Source of the DNA: Nitrospinae bacterium CG11_big_fil_rev_8_21_14_0_20_56_8 | GTDB lineage: Bacteria > Nitrospinota > Nitrospinia > Nitrospinales > VA-1 | Direction: 5' to 3' | Assembly (NCBI GenBank): GCA_002796165.1 | Contig: PCWF01000079.1 | Span: 4,164 to 18,158, forward strand | Length of the DNA stretch: 13,995 nucleotides | In this document: piece after piece, positions 1 through 6,584 of the stretch | Layout of the letters: every line of letters begins with the position of its first letter | How positions within the stretch are numbered: position 1 is the first letter of the stretch | Made by a program: the position numbers and the translations under genes | The notes under the pieces: generated by a model | What the model saw: only the letters and a program-made list of their open reading frames with translations | The model's database searches: none | What the model was told of the DNA's origin: nothing

Positions 1-2
1 AG

Positions 3-731
3 ATCAATCATGAAGAGTCCAAACGCTGGAAATGTATTGAAGAAATCGTAAAACTCGGGGGCCGGGTGGACATTACGCTCTATCCCACGGCATGGGAATG
101 TTTTCAAAAACCCCGCCTCCAGCGGCTAATGAAAATTCAAAATCGGCTCCTCGTCAACGTGGTGTTTGAAAATCTTCCGGACCTGGGGCGGCAGGTTCAT
201 TTGCTGGTGGATTTCTTCGAAGAGGCAGGACCGGATTATGGGCACGTTGTCGAATTATTGAACAATTACCATGGCAAGATTTCCTACCTCTTAACCCACC
301 AACCCGACTGCAACGAGGCGGTTTACCTCGCGCAAATGGGTGACACGCAGATGTTCGTAGAAAATCCCGCGTTCATTTTCGGCATCAATCTGCTCCCTGC
401 CTTCAGGGTTGACCCGGAAGGTCGCCGTAGCATGCAGTCGATCGCCTTTCCCCGGCAGAATTACCTGATCCATTGCCCCGCCGCGCGGGGGAAGATCGAG
501 ATCATGACGGTCCAACAGAGCGGAGACATGATTCCCTGTTGCGACGTGGGGAACCTGAAATGCGCCGCCCGATTCGGCAATCTTCTCGAAGACGACGCGG
601 AAACGATAATGGAAAAAATGGAGGCCTCCAGCCGCCTTATCCACAAAGGGACTCTGAAAAACAAGGAAAACCTGAATTCCGGGCGGGGGGGAATTTGGGT
701 GGAAGAGGGGATTCCGCCCTACTGCCAGTAA
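3..731 (+). CDS. Partial radical SAM/SPASM-like protein (C-terminal part)
   Basis: The frame is open to the left edge, so the true start lies outside the window; 242 residues are visible up to a TAA stop. The visible part begins with an alpha/beta-like stretch (RVDITLYPTAWECF). It ends in a cysteine-rich tail: HCPAARGKIEIM, then DMIPCCDVGNLKCAARFGNL, then PPYCQ at the C-terminus. The order 'G-x-I-x-x-x-x-x-G-x-x-x-P-C-C-x-x-G-N-L ... F-G-N-L' resembles the auxiliary Fe-S (SPASM-type) tail of radical SAM peptide- or protein-modifying enzymes. The CxxxCxxC radical SAM motif would be upstream and cannot be seen, so the family call is an inference from the tail alone. It converges on the NHL-repeat gene, with only about 45 bp between the stops. 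I cannot name a substrate. Confidence 0.55.
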   Translation: MNHEESKRWKCIEEIVKLGGRVDITLYPTAWECFQKPRLQRLMKIQNRLLVNVVFENLPDLGRQVHLLVDFFEEAGPDYGHVVELLNNYHGKISYLLTHQPDCNEAVYLAQMGDTQMFVENPAFIFGINLLPAFRVDPEGRRSMQSIAFPRQNYLIHCPAARGKIEIMTVQQSGDMIPCCDVGNLKCAARFGNLLEDDAETIMEKMEASSRLIHKGTLKNKENLNSGRGGIWVEEGIPPYCQ

Positions 732-735
732 TGGT

Positions 736-768
736 CCCTCCCTCCCCCCTTTGAAGGAGGAGTGAGGG
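736..768. repeat. Pyrimidine/purine palindrome between convergent genes
   Basis: CCCTC (736-740) and CCTCC (741-745) pair with GGAGG (756-760) and GAGGG (764-768), leaving a 3-base bulge and a loop of about 10 bases. It lies between two convergent stop codons and could act as a bidirectional terminator, although no T-run follows on either strand. Its composition (CCTCC...CTTTGAAGGAGG) resembles the longer element near 5711-5765, so both may be copies of one dispersed palindromic repeat family. Confidence 0.5.
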
Positions 769-776
769 CCGGCTTG

Positions 777-2516
777 TCAAACGGCGGGAATTTTCTCGGT
801 GGGTTCTTCTCCGGATTCTTCCTCATCGTACCAATCGTCGTCATCCCCGATCAGGGTGTCGGGATGGTCGATCTCGATGGTTTCTTCGAGGTCGGGGGAT
901 GCCTCGGTGGCCGGGAACGGAATTTGGTTCCACACTAAGATCCGGGAATTTCCCCGGTCGCAGATGTAAAGCCGAAATCGTCCGGATCCTTCTTCCCCGG
1001 AATCTCCCCCGATGCGCTCGAGGCGAACTTCATCGTCATCATCCTCTTCGTCCAGCGAGGCGGGGGGTTCATCGTCCTCCTCGTCGTCGTTTGAAGCGCC
1101 TTTCCCTCGCAACCGCCTCATCTGTTCGGCCTTGCGGCGCTCTTCGCTTTCGCGTTCCATGTCGGTCAGCTGGTCTTCCTCAATATCTTCTTCCAGCATC
1201 AGGCCGAACGGATCGTTAAGAGTCGATGCGGTGCATTCGCGGTGCCGGTTGGACTTGTTTTCATAAAAATTGATCTGCCCGAAAACGGCGTCGGCGGGTT
1301 GCCCGCTTTCGGCAGGCACGTCTTTCCAGTAAAGGACACGGTTGTTCCCCGTATCGGAGACGAACAGTCCGGTCTTTCCGTAAACCACGTCGGTGGGGAA
1401 ATACAGGGTGTCCGGCCCGGAACGATTGGAACCCAAGGTTCGATTGACGCCCCGGCTGTACATGTCCGCCTGTCCCAGCACGATATCGGCGGGGGTCCCG
1501 TTCTCGGTCGGCAGTTTATTCCAGATCAGCACCCGGTTGTTGCCCTGGTCGCTCACAAACAGCCGGTCCGACTCGGCATGATAGAAAACACCCGTGGGGA
1601 AACTGAGGGAATCGGGGGTCACGTTGTCGAATTCGCCCCGGTTGGGCTGGCGCTCGTCCATTCCGGACTGGCCCAGGCAGAGATCGGCATTCCAACCGTT
1701 GTTGAAGGGAATCTTTTTCCAGACCAGGATGCGGTGGTTGTCCTTGTCGGCCACCATCACCTTCCGGTCGTCCCCGGAGCACATACCCACGGGAAAGAAC
1801 AGGGATCCGGAGCCGATCACGCCGCGGCGGTTGGCTTCGTTGCAGTCGAAGTTGTCCTGACCGAGAACGAGATGGGGGGCCTCGCCATCCTCCGTGGGGA
1901 GACCGCCCCACCGGAGGACCCGGTGGTTACCGCTGTCGACCACGTAGAGTTTCCCGTCAATCACGGCGATCCCGGCAGGCTGGGACAGGGTATCCTCCTC
2001 GCACTTGCTGATGGTGAAGCCGTCGAGGCTTTCGTCACCCAGTCCAGAGGTCATCTCGTCGAGGGTCGTGGTCATGCCCCGATTTTCCAGGCAGTCGGCA
2101 AAATCCTCTTGCCCCAATACCACGGTGGCGGGTTCGCCGTTTTCCTCGGGGGATTGGTCCCAGGCGAGAACCCGGTGGTTGCCGCGGTCGGAAACGAAAA
2201 TCATTTCACCGTATTTGCAGATGAATTGAGGCTCGGAGAGGGTATTATCCCCCGGATCGTCCGCGCCGCGGTTGGTCTGGTTGCTCGCCAGGTCGCCCTG
2301 CCCCAGAACCATGAACGCTCCCTTTTCGGGTGGCTTCTCTTTCTCAAAATCCTCGACTTCTTCCAGCTCATCTTCGTCGATTTCATCGAGTTCGTCCACC
2401 TCGTCTTCGGCGACTTCGATCACGTCGGGAGCGTCGTCCTCGTTCAGGTCCCCGGACCCGTTTTCTTCGAGGCCCTCTTCCTGATCGATTTCTTCTTTAT
2501 CGATTTCTTCAGACAT
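777..2516 (-). CDS. Acidic six-bladed NHL-repeat beta-propeller protein
   Basis: The product has 579 residues from the ATG at 2516, chosen over an in-frame ATG six codons upstream because GGGAGG sits 4-5 bases before it. Residues 1-60 are strongly acidic. Six NHL-type blade motifs follow: DRGNHRVLAW (110-119), DSGNHRVLRW (194-203), DKDNHRILVW (257-266), DQGNNRVLIW (323-332), DTGNNRVLYW (388-397) and DRGNSRILVW (520-529). Six matching linkers of the form V-L/F-G-Q...N-R precede or join them (first at 70-83, last at 411-424), so the protein should form one closed six-bladed propeller, a protein- or ligand-binding scaffold. Blade six is split by a charged low-complexity insert (about 442-512). 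No signal peptide or membrane segment is visible, so a cytoplasmic location is expected. It follows the NxrC-like gene after 78 bp. The partner is unknown. Confidence 0.9.
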   Translation of the reverse strand: MSEEIDKEEIDQEEGLEENGSGDLNEDDAPDVIEVAEDEVDELDEIDEDELEEVEDFEKEKPPEKGAFMVLGQGDLASNQTNRGADDPGDNTLSEPQFICKYGEMIFVSDRGNHRVLAWDQSPEENGEPATVVLGQEDFADCLENRGMTTTLDEMTSGLGDESLDGFTISKCEEDTLSQPAGIAVIDGKLYVVDSGNHRVLRWGGLPTEDGEAPHLVLGQDNFDCNEANRRGVIGSGSLFFPVGMCSGDDRKVMVADKDNHRILVWKKIPFNNGWNADLCLGQSGMDERQPNRGEFDNVTPDSLSFPTGVFYHAESDRLFVSDQGNNRVLIWNKLPTENGTPADIVLGQADMYSRGVNRTLGSNRSGPDTLYFPTDVVYGKTGLFVSDTGNNRVLYWKDVPAESGQPADAVFGQINFYENKSNRHRECTASTLNDPFGLMLEEDIEEDQLTDMERESEERRKAEQMRRLRGKGASNDDEEDDEPPASLDEEDDDDEVRLERIGGDSGEEGSGRFRLYICDRGNSRILVWNQIPFPATEASPDLEETIEIDHPDTLIGDDDDWYDEEESGEEPTEKIPAV

Positions 2517-2532
2517 GAAACCTCCCTTTTGC

Positions 2533-2569
2533 AATGACTGTCATTTTACCAAATATGTTCTGCATATTT
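2533..2569 (-). promoter_or_regulatory. Candidate promoter and dyad operators of the NHL gene
   Basis: Read on the minus strand, TAAAAT (2543-2548) is preceded by TGG, giving an extended -10 element (TGnTAAAAT). Transcription would then start near 2536, about 20 bases before the ATG. No good -35 is present. Two perfect dyads flank the -10: AAATATG-ttctg-CATATTT (2551-2569), over the spacer/-35 zone, and AATGAC-t-GTCATT (2533-2545), over the presumed start site. The placement fits regulator binding sites, but the regulator is unknown. Confidence 0.45.
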
Positions 2570-2594
2570 ATCGGTGTCTCTCATGTAAAAGGCT

Positions 2595-4208
2595 TCAGGG
2601 TACATGAAGCCGTTGCCACATGGAAACAACTTTTCTTCCATTGCGATCCTGGTGCTCCCCGTCCCAAATGGCAAAGGCCATTAAAACGGGGGTTTCTCCC
2701 CGAAACACGGCATCCCATTTGTTGAGGGAATCCAGAGTCCGGTAGAACACCACATGCCACCGCCCATCCTCCCAGACTCCCTTGCCCAGGATGTTCTGCT
2801 TGGTCTGGGGCTGGGGGGTCAGGGTTCCAAAACCCTCGGCATTCAATTCTTCGATCGGCACATCCCGGAACGGGTTAAGCGAATCCACCGGATTGACCTC
2901 GCCGCCGAAGATCATGACGTCGAGATCGATGCCGTTCGTCGCGTATTCGAGTTTCTTTTTGGTCTCGATCTCCGTCTGCCAGTCGGCCCGCCATTGCCAG
3001 ATGTTGACTACTTTCCCGCGGTTTCCCATTCCGAAGAACGGTTCATTGTGTCCGTGTTTGTGCAAAACGACGTCTCCCAACGCAAACTCCAGAGCGACGG
3101 CGTCCTTGAAATCCTGATGCCGGCTGGAGGTCCTATTCGGGACGGCGTCCTCCCATTCCACGCGGAACGCGATGGCATCGTCATTGCGCACGGACTGAAT
3201 CTGGATGCGATCGATGGGCCGCACCCGGGCGCTCAGGGGAACCATGTGGACTTCCTGGACCGGAATATTTTCCCAGATCTTGTCGCCGGGGTCCATGTTG
3301 ATCTCTCCTTCCACTTTCACGACGTGGAGATCGGTTTCGTACCCCGCGGCTTTTTTGTGCTGGGATTTGTCCACCCTGGACTCGATCAGGGCCGCGAGAG
3401 CCCACCGTTCTTCCTCGGTCAGGTGGTTGTAGGATTTCATCGGGGTGCCATCGATCCCGGTGGTCAGGATCATATAAATGTCGCGTTTGTCGAATCCGAA
3501 TTTGATGGTGTTGGGGTTGGTCAAATCGTAAATGAACGAGCGGTGATCCCAGATATCGAAGAGCTGGTCGGCCAGTTCTCCTCCCCCTTTCAGGTCGGTT
3601 CCGTGACACCGGGCGCAACGCATCTCCTGATACAACTGTTCGCCCAGCTTGAGCGCTTCCGGGGTGGTGGGCGGGGGTGCATTCACGGGAATGGGCGGCT
3701 TGGGTTTTTCCTCAAGAAACCGCTTGGAAAATTTTTTAATGTATTGAACCACGCTCCAGATTTCATCTTCGGAGAGCGCGCCGCCCCATGCGGGCATGGC
3801 CGTTCCCGGAACCCCGCGGGAGATGACGTGATAAATATCCGCATCCAGGGGCAGGGAGCCGCTCGGGGTTGTCCGGTATTTGAACACGCCCTTGCGAAAA
3901 TCGCGCGGCCAGGGATACAGGTACGCGGTGGCTTTTCCTCCTCCGTTCCCATCCTCGCCATGGCAGAACACGCACATGTGTTTGTAAACGGTTTCGCCCA
4001 ATGTGGTTTTGGCGGATGAATGGTGGATTTCGGCGTCCGGCGGAGTTTCCGGAACGGAGGATTGAATCGGGGCGGTGGGGGGCGCGTTATCCTGGGCGCT
4101 TGCGGGGGATAAAGGTCCCCATCCGTTCCACAAGACGGTGCACAGGAGAACGAAGCAAACCTTAGCGAACGTCAAGACGCGGAGTCGATAATGTATACAG
4201 CTCCTCAT
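2595..4208 (-). CDS. NxrC/NarC-like periplasmic diheme cytochrome c with heme b domain
   Basis: The 537-residue product starts with a signal peptide (hydrophobic core about 17-30, likely cleavage after ASA at about 38). Two class I cytochrome c domains follow: CVFCH (79-83) with probable Met ligand M138 in GTAMPAW, and CARCH (198-202) with M257 in GTPMKSY. From about residue 283 it continues as an ethylbenzene-dehydrogenase-type heme b domain. M394 (FFGMGNRGKVV) and K526 (DRNGRKVVSMW) match the Met/Lys heme b ligands known for EbdC/DdhC-type gamma subunits. Such subunits pass electrons between a periplasmic molybdopterin enzyme and cytochromes; the diheme fusion resembles NxrC candidates of nitrite oxidisers. 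The start overlaps the upstream gene by 47 bp. A TTG at 4175 would give a shorter signal peptide but has no better ribosome site. No NxrA/B-like gene is in the window, so the partner enzyme is inferred. Confidence 0.85.
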   Translation of the reverse strand: MRSCIHYRLRVLTFAKVCFVLLCTVLWNGWGPLSPASAQDNAPPTAPIQSSVPETPPDAEIHHSSAKTTLGETVYKHMCVFCHGEDGNGGGKATAYLYPWPRDFRKGVFKYRTTPSGSLPLDADIYHVISRGVPGTAMPAWGGALSEDEIWSVVQYIKKFSKRFLEEKPKPPIPVNAPPPTTPEALKLGEQLYQEMRCARCHGTDLKGGGELADQLFDIWDHRSFIYDLTNPNTIKFGFDKRDIYMILTTGIDGTPMKSYNHLTEEERWALAALIESRVDKSQHKKAAGYETDLHVVKVEGEINMDPGDKIWENIPVQEVHMVPLSARVRPIDRIQIQSVRNDDAIAFRVEWEDAVPNRTSSRHQDFKDAVALEFALGDVVLHKHGHNEPFFGMGNRGKVVNIWQWRADWQTEIETKKKLEYATNGIDLDVMIFGGEVNPVDSLNPFRDVPIEELNAEGFGTLTPQPQTKQNILGKGVWEDGRWHVVFYRTLDSLNKWDAVFRGETPVLMAFAIWDGEHQDRNGRKVVSMWQRLHVP

Positions 4209-4668
4209 TTCCGTTTAATCCATCCTCCGCAAGGTCAACCCAAATATCCTGACAATTCCGCCGGTAATCGACACCCATGCAATAAAACAGCGGATTTTTA
4301 TTGGTAAAGTAAACGGCGGGATGGGAGAAATACACCGCCATTCCATCGAACCGGGCGATTTGAATGGCCTGATCGATGGTGATTTCCTCGGCTGAAGCTT
4401 TCCGCATGATCTTGCGGATGACCATGTAATCCAGTTTACCGTCGCCATCCAGATCGTAATACGTTGAAATCAAACCGGGAACGCTTAACAACTCCCAACC
4501 GCGATAGGATGGATCTCTCCATCCCGGTTCGCGGGGGATGGCCGCCCGTGCCGTGCCTTCGGGCCGGGACGGGGATTCGGGAAGCGATTGCGCCTGTACC
4601 CAAGAGGCAACCCCAATAACCTGCAGAAACAGGAAGGCCCACCAGAATACGGCTTGTTTTATTTTCAT
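4162..4668 (-). CDS. Secreted protein with an EF-hand-like loop, upstream of NxrC-like gene
   Basis: I do not recognise the family. The product has 168 residues with a clear signal peptide (KIKQAVFWW then a hydrophobic core, probable cleavage after VQA at 26). Residues 72-81 read DLDGDGKLDY, an EF-hand/dockerin-like calcium loop. A second acidic stretch, DLAEDGLNGNEE, lies near 145-156. Two cysteines (C120, C129) could form a disulphide after export. A GGGGAG site lies about 7 bases before the ATG. Its 3' end overlaps the start of the cytochrome gene by 47 bp, implying co-transcription and perhaps translational coupling. This suggests a periplasmic accessory to the cytochrome complex, for example an assembly or docking factor. 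That role is inference from position only. Confidence 0.7.
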   Translation of the reverse strand: MKIKQAVFWWAFLFLQVIGVASWVQAQSLPESPSRPEGTARAAIPREPGWRDPSYRGWELLSVPGLISTYYDLDGDGKLDYMVIRKIMRKASAEEITIDQAIQIARFDGMAVYFSHPAVYFTNKNPLFYCMGVDYRRNCQDIWVDLAEDGLNGNEELYTLSTPRLDVR

Positions 4669-4673
4669 TCACC

Positions 4674-4690
4674 GCTCCCCGAAATGGAGC
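4674..4690 (-). promoter_or_regulatory. Hairpin covering the Shine-Dalgarno site
   Basis: On the minus strand GCTCC-atttcgg-GGAGC forms a 5-bp hairpin whose 3' arm contains the ribosome site (GGGGAG) of the secreted-protein gene starting at 4668. It could modulate translation initiation. The stem is short and untested. Confidence 0.3.
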
Positions 4691-4778
4691 CATTACCGAA
4701 TGATCAAAGGTAACTTCTAAAATAACATACTTTGAAATTCAAAAAAATGTTTATATCCGGAGGTTGCGGGGAAGGGGA

Positions 4779-5162
4779 TCAAGCCGACTGCAAACTTTCC
4801 AGCGCGGAATCGACATCGGGAAAGGTGGCAAAAACATCGTGAAGCTTGGCCATTTCAAAGACTTCCCTGGGGGCACCGGTCAAGCCTGCCAGAAGCCATT
4901 TCCCACCCTCTTTTTCGAGGACCCGGAAACTGTGGATGAAAACGCTGATCGTCGAGCTGTCCAAATAGGTGACTTTTTCCAGATTCACGACAAATTTCCG
5001 GAACCCCCGGGCAATGTAAGCATCGGTCAGTTTCTGCAAATCGCCGGAGTTGTAAATATCGAGCTGGCCCCCCAGGTCAACGACGATGACGTCTTTTTCA
5101 TCCCAGCAGTTGATGTCCATCTTGCCCATCAGACCGAGGATCTCTTTATGAATCTTCTCCAT
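4779..5162 (-). CDS. STAS-domain protein (anti-sigma factor antagonist-like)
   Basis: The 127-residue protein is a single STAS domain: strands VIVVDLGGQLD (25-35) and KFVVNLEKVTYLD (56-68), the conserved loop DSST (68-71), and a C-terminal half with VFEMAKLHDVFATF. In SpoIIAA/RsbV-type antagonists the serine of the D-S-S-G loop is phosphorylated by a cognate kinase; here S69/S70 are present but the usual glycine is threonine. A purine-rich stretch (AAGAAGGCGG) precedes the ATG. It starts 29 bp after the stop of the SxtJ-like gene on the same strand, so the two are probably co-transcribed. No anti-sigma kinase or sigma factor is in the window. It may instead act in a partner-switching or signalling module encoded elsewhere. 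Confidence 0.85.
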   Translation of the reverse strand: MEKIHKEILGLMGKMDINCWDEKDVIVVDLGGQLDIYNSGDLQKLTDAYIARGFRKFVVNLEKVTYLDSSTISVFIHSFRVLEKEGGKWLLAGLTGAPREVFEMAKLHDVFATFPDVDSALESLQSA

Positions 5163-5191
5163 ACCGCCTTCTTCCTCTCCTCCCCGCCCGG

Positions 5192-5596
5192 CTAAAATTG
5201 CTGGTGATACCGCCTGGCTTCGCCGCCCATGGGCTCGTGGTTTTCCCAGTAACTGTCCCGATCGGACACTATTTTACGATTCAGGGGATCGATGCGGAAC
5301 AGCGTCAGTATTGCCCGCAACAATGTAAAGAAAACAATATAAATGAGGCCGAGGATCAGCTTGGAATTGAAGGCTCCCAGGACTTCGGCAAACCGCATCC
5401 AGCGAGTGTGAATACCGGCGAGGGACTCCGGTTTGAGAGTCCCCGCGAAAAGGAAACCGGCGGCCATCATTCCCAAAACGATCGAACCGGGGTAAATTTG
5501 CTTGAACCCCAGGACCGTTGCAAAAAAACCCAGGACCCCGGTCATTAAAAAACCAAAGGTCCGCAAGTCCTTGGAAGTGGCCTGTATCTTGCTCAT
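5192..5596 (-). CDS. SxtJ-family small membrane protein
   Basis: The 134-residue protein has three hydrophobic segments: about 14-32, 37-53 and 78-97. A soluble tail follows with the pattern R-I-D-P-L-N-R-K...D-S-Y-W-x-x-H, which I recognise as typical of the SxtJ membrane family, named from saxitoxin clusters but widespread in bacteria. The biochemical role of this family is not established. The usual neighbours I know for it, a carbamoyltransferase and a tiny DUF5989-type membrane protein, are not visible here. The ribosome site is weak (GGA about 5 bases before the ATG). The STAS gene follows by 29 bp, so this may be the first gene of a short transcript. Confidence 0.75.
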   Translation of the reverse strand: MSKIQATSKDLRTFGFLMTGVLGFFATVLGFKQIYPGSIVLGMMAAGFLFAGTLKPESLAGIHTRWMRFAEVLGAFNSKLILGLIYIVFFTLLRAILTLFRIDPLNRKIVSDRDSYWENHEPMGGEARRYHQQF

Positions 5597-5660
5597 GGGA
5601 GTCCGTTTTATATCCTATATCATAGCGGGCCACAAGAAAAAAGCCCGGGATGACTCTATC

Positions 5661-5701
5661 GTTTGGTCATTTCGAAGAACGGAGTGACGAGGATCCTGAC
5701 C
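5661..5701. repeat. Dispersed intergenic repeat (TCATTTCGA...GAGTGACGAGGATCC type)
   Basis: GGTCA (5665-5669) and TGACC (5697-5701) bracket a core reading TCATTTCGAAGAACGG and then AGTGACGAGGATCC. This resembles the interspersed element found between genes in many bacteria, often written as 'gtcattgcgaggagcgaagcgac...'. It lies downstream of the permease-less ABC pair and upstream of the SxtJ gene. A genome-wide search would show copy number. Confidence 0.55.
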
Positions 5702-5710
5702 CCGTATGAC

Positions 5711-5765
5711 AACTCTCTCCCACCCCTCCCAACCTCCCCTTGTAAAAGGAGGGGTTAGGGGAGTG
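5711..5765. repeat. Dispersed palindromic element (CCTCCCCTT...AAGGAGGGG)
   Basis: CCTCCCCTT (5733-5741) pairs imperfectly with AAGGAGGGG (5746-5754) around a GTAA loop. The flanks CTCTCTCC and GGGGAGTG extend the symmetry. The pattern is like well-known short dispersed intergenic palindromes, and a related purine/pyrimidine palindrome occurs at 736-768. It may serve as a terminator for the ABC ATPase gene on the minus strand, although no T-run is present. Confidence 0.55.
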
Positions 5766-5819
5766 AATATAAAAACTATCCTCCCGGTCCGGCGAAATCC
5801 GGATGAGGAAAGATGCGGG

Positions 5820-6575
5820 TTACGCCGAACGATAAATCCGATCCACGGTATCGGAGTCCAATCTTTGCGGCGGGCCGTCGAAAACGAGTCGTCCCTGTTG
5901 CAGGGCCAGGACCCTCCCGCCATATTCGCGGGCCAGGTCGGGCTGGTGCAGATTGCACACCACCGTGACGCCCTCGTTCCGGTTTATCTCGCGGAGAATG
6001 TCGAGAATGACCCGGGCCGAAGCGGGATCGAGACTGGACACCGGCTCGTCGGCCAGCAGAATCTCCGGCTCCTGCATCAGAGCCCGGGCGATCCCCACCC
6101 GCTGTTGCTGGCCGCCGCTCAACGACTCGGCCTTCTGTCCCGCCTTGTCTCCGATGCCGAGGCGGTCCAATCGGCGCAGGGCCGTCTCGATCTCCTGCCG
6201 GGGAAAATGGTGGATCATCGCGGCCCATGCGGAATGATAGCCCAACCGGCCCGAAAGGGTATTGGCCAGAACCGTGAGCCGCCGGACCAGATTGAATTGC
6301 TGAAAGATCATCCCGATCTTGCGGCGCAGGACCCGTAATTTCGCGGCAGAGATTCCCGTGATTTCCTCCCCGGCGAGGAAGATGCGGCCCGCCGTGGGCT
6401 CGATCAACCGGTTGACGCAACGCAGGAAGGTCGACTTGCCCGATCCGCTTCGGCCCAACACGGTGACGAATTCGCCCGGCTCGATGGTTAAAGACAGGTC
6501 GATCAGCCCCGGGGTCCCGTCGGAGTAAGTTTTGGATAAATTCCGAATCTCAAGCATGGGGCCCGCGGAAGCCAT
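5820..6575 (-). CDS. PhnC-like ABC transporter ATP-binding protein
   Basis: This 251-residue ATPase has every expected motif: Walker A GRSGSGKS (41-48), Q-loop MIFQQFNLV (about 89-97), signature LSGGQQQR (152-159), Walker B ILLADEP (172-178), D-loop SSLD and H-loop H200. The Q-loop region (FQQFNLVRRLTVLANTLSGRLG) and the long helical-domain insert (SAWAAMIHHFP) are typical of PhnC, the ATPase of phosphonate/phosphite importers. The ATG at 6575 follows GAGG by 7 bases, and that site overlaps the TGA of the binding-protein gene, so translation is probably coupled. A second ATG six codons in (MLEIRNL) is possible. No permease (PhnE) gene follows; only repeats lie downstream. The substrate is not certain from sequence. 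Confidence 0.88.
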   Translation of the reverse strand: MASAGPMLEIRNLSKTYSDGTPGLIDLSLTIEPGEFVTVLGRSGSGKSTFLRCVNRLIEPTAGRIFLAGEEITGISAAKLRVLRRKIGMIFQQFNLVRRLTVLANTLSGRLGYHSAWAAMIHHFPRQEIETALRRLDRLGIGDKAGQKAESLSGGQQQRVGIARALMQEPEILLADEPVSSLDPASARVILDILREINRNEGVTVVCNLHQPDLAREYGGRVLALQQGRLVFDGPPQRLDSDTVDRIYRSA

Positions 6576-6584
6576 GGGGAAACC

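Noticed and set aside
1242..2537. 431-codon plus-strand frame opposite the NHL gene
   Set aside because: It is the mirror of a highly regular coding sequence; its product is low-information, has no ribosome site, and the minus-strand frame has six clear NHL blades.
2754..4019. 421-codon plus-strand frame opposite the NxrC-like gene
   Set aside because: The minus-strand frame carries two heme c sites and a signal peptide; the opposite frame shows no domain.
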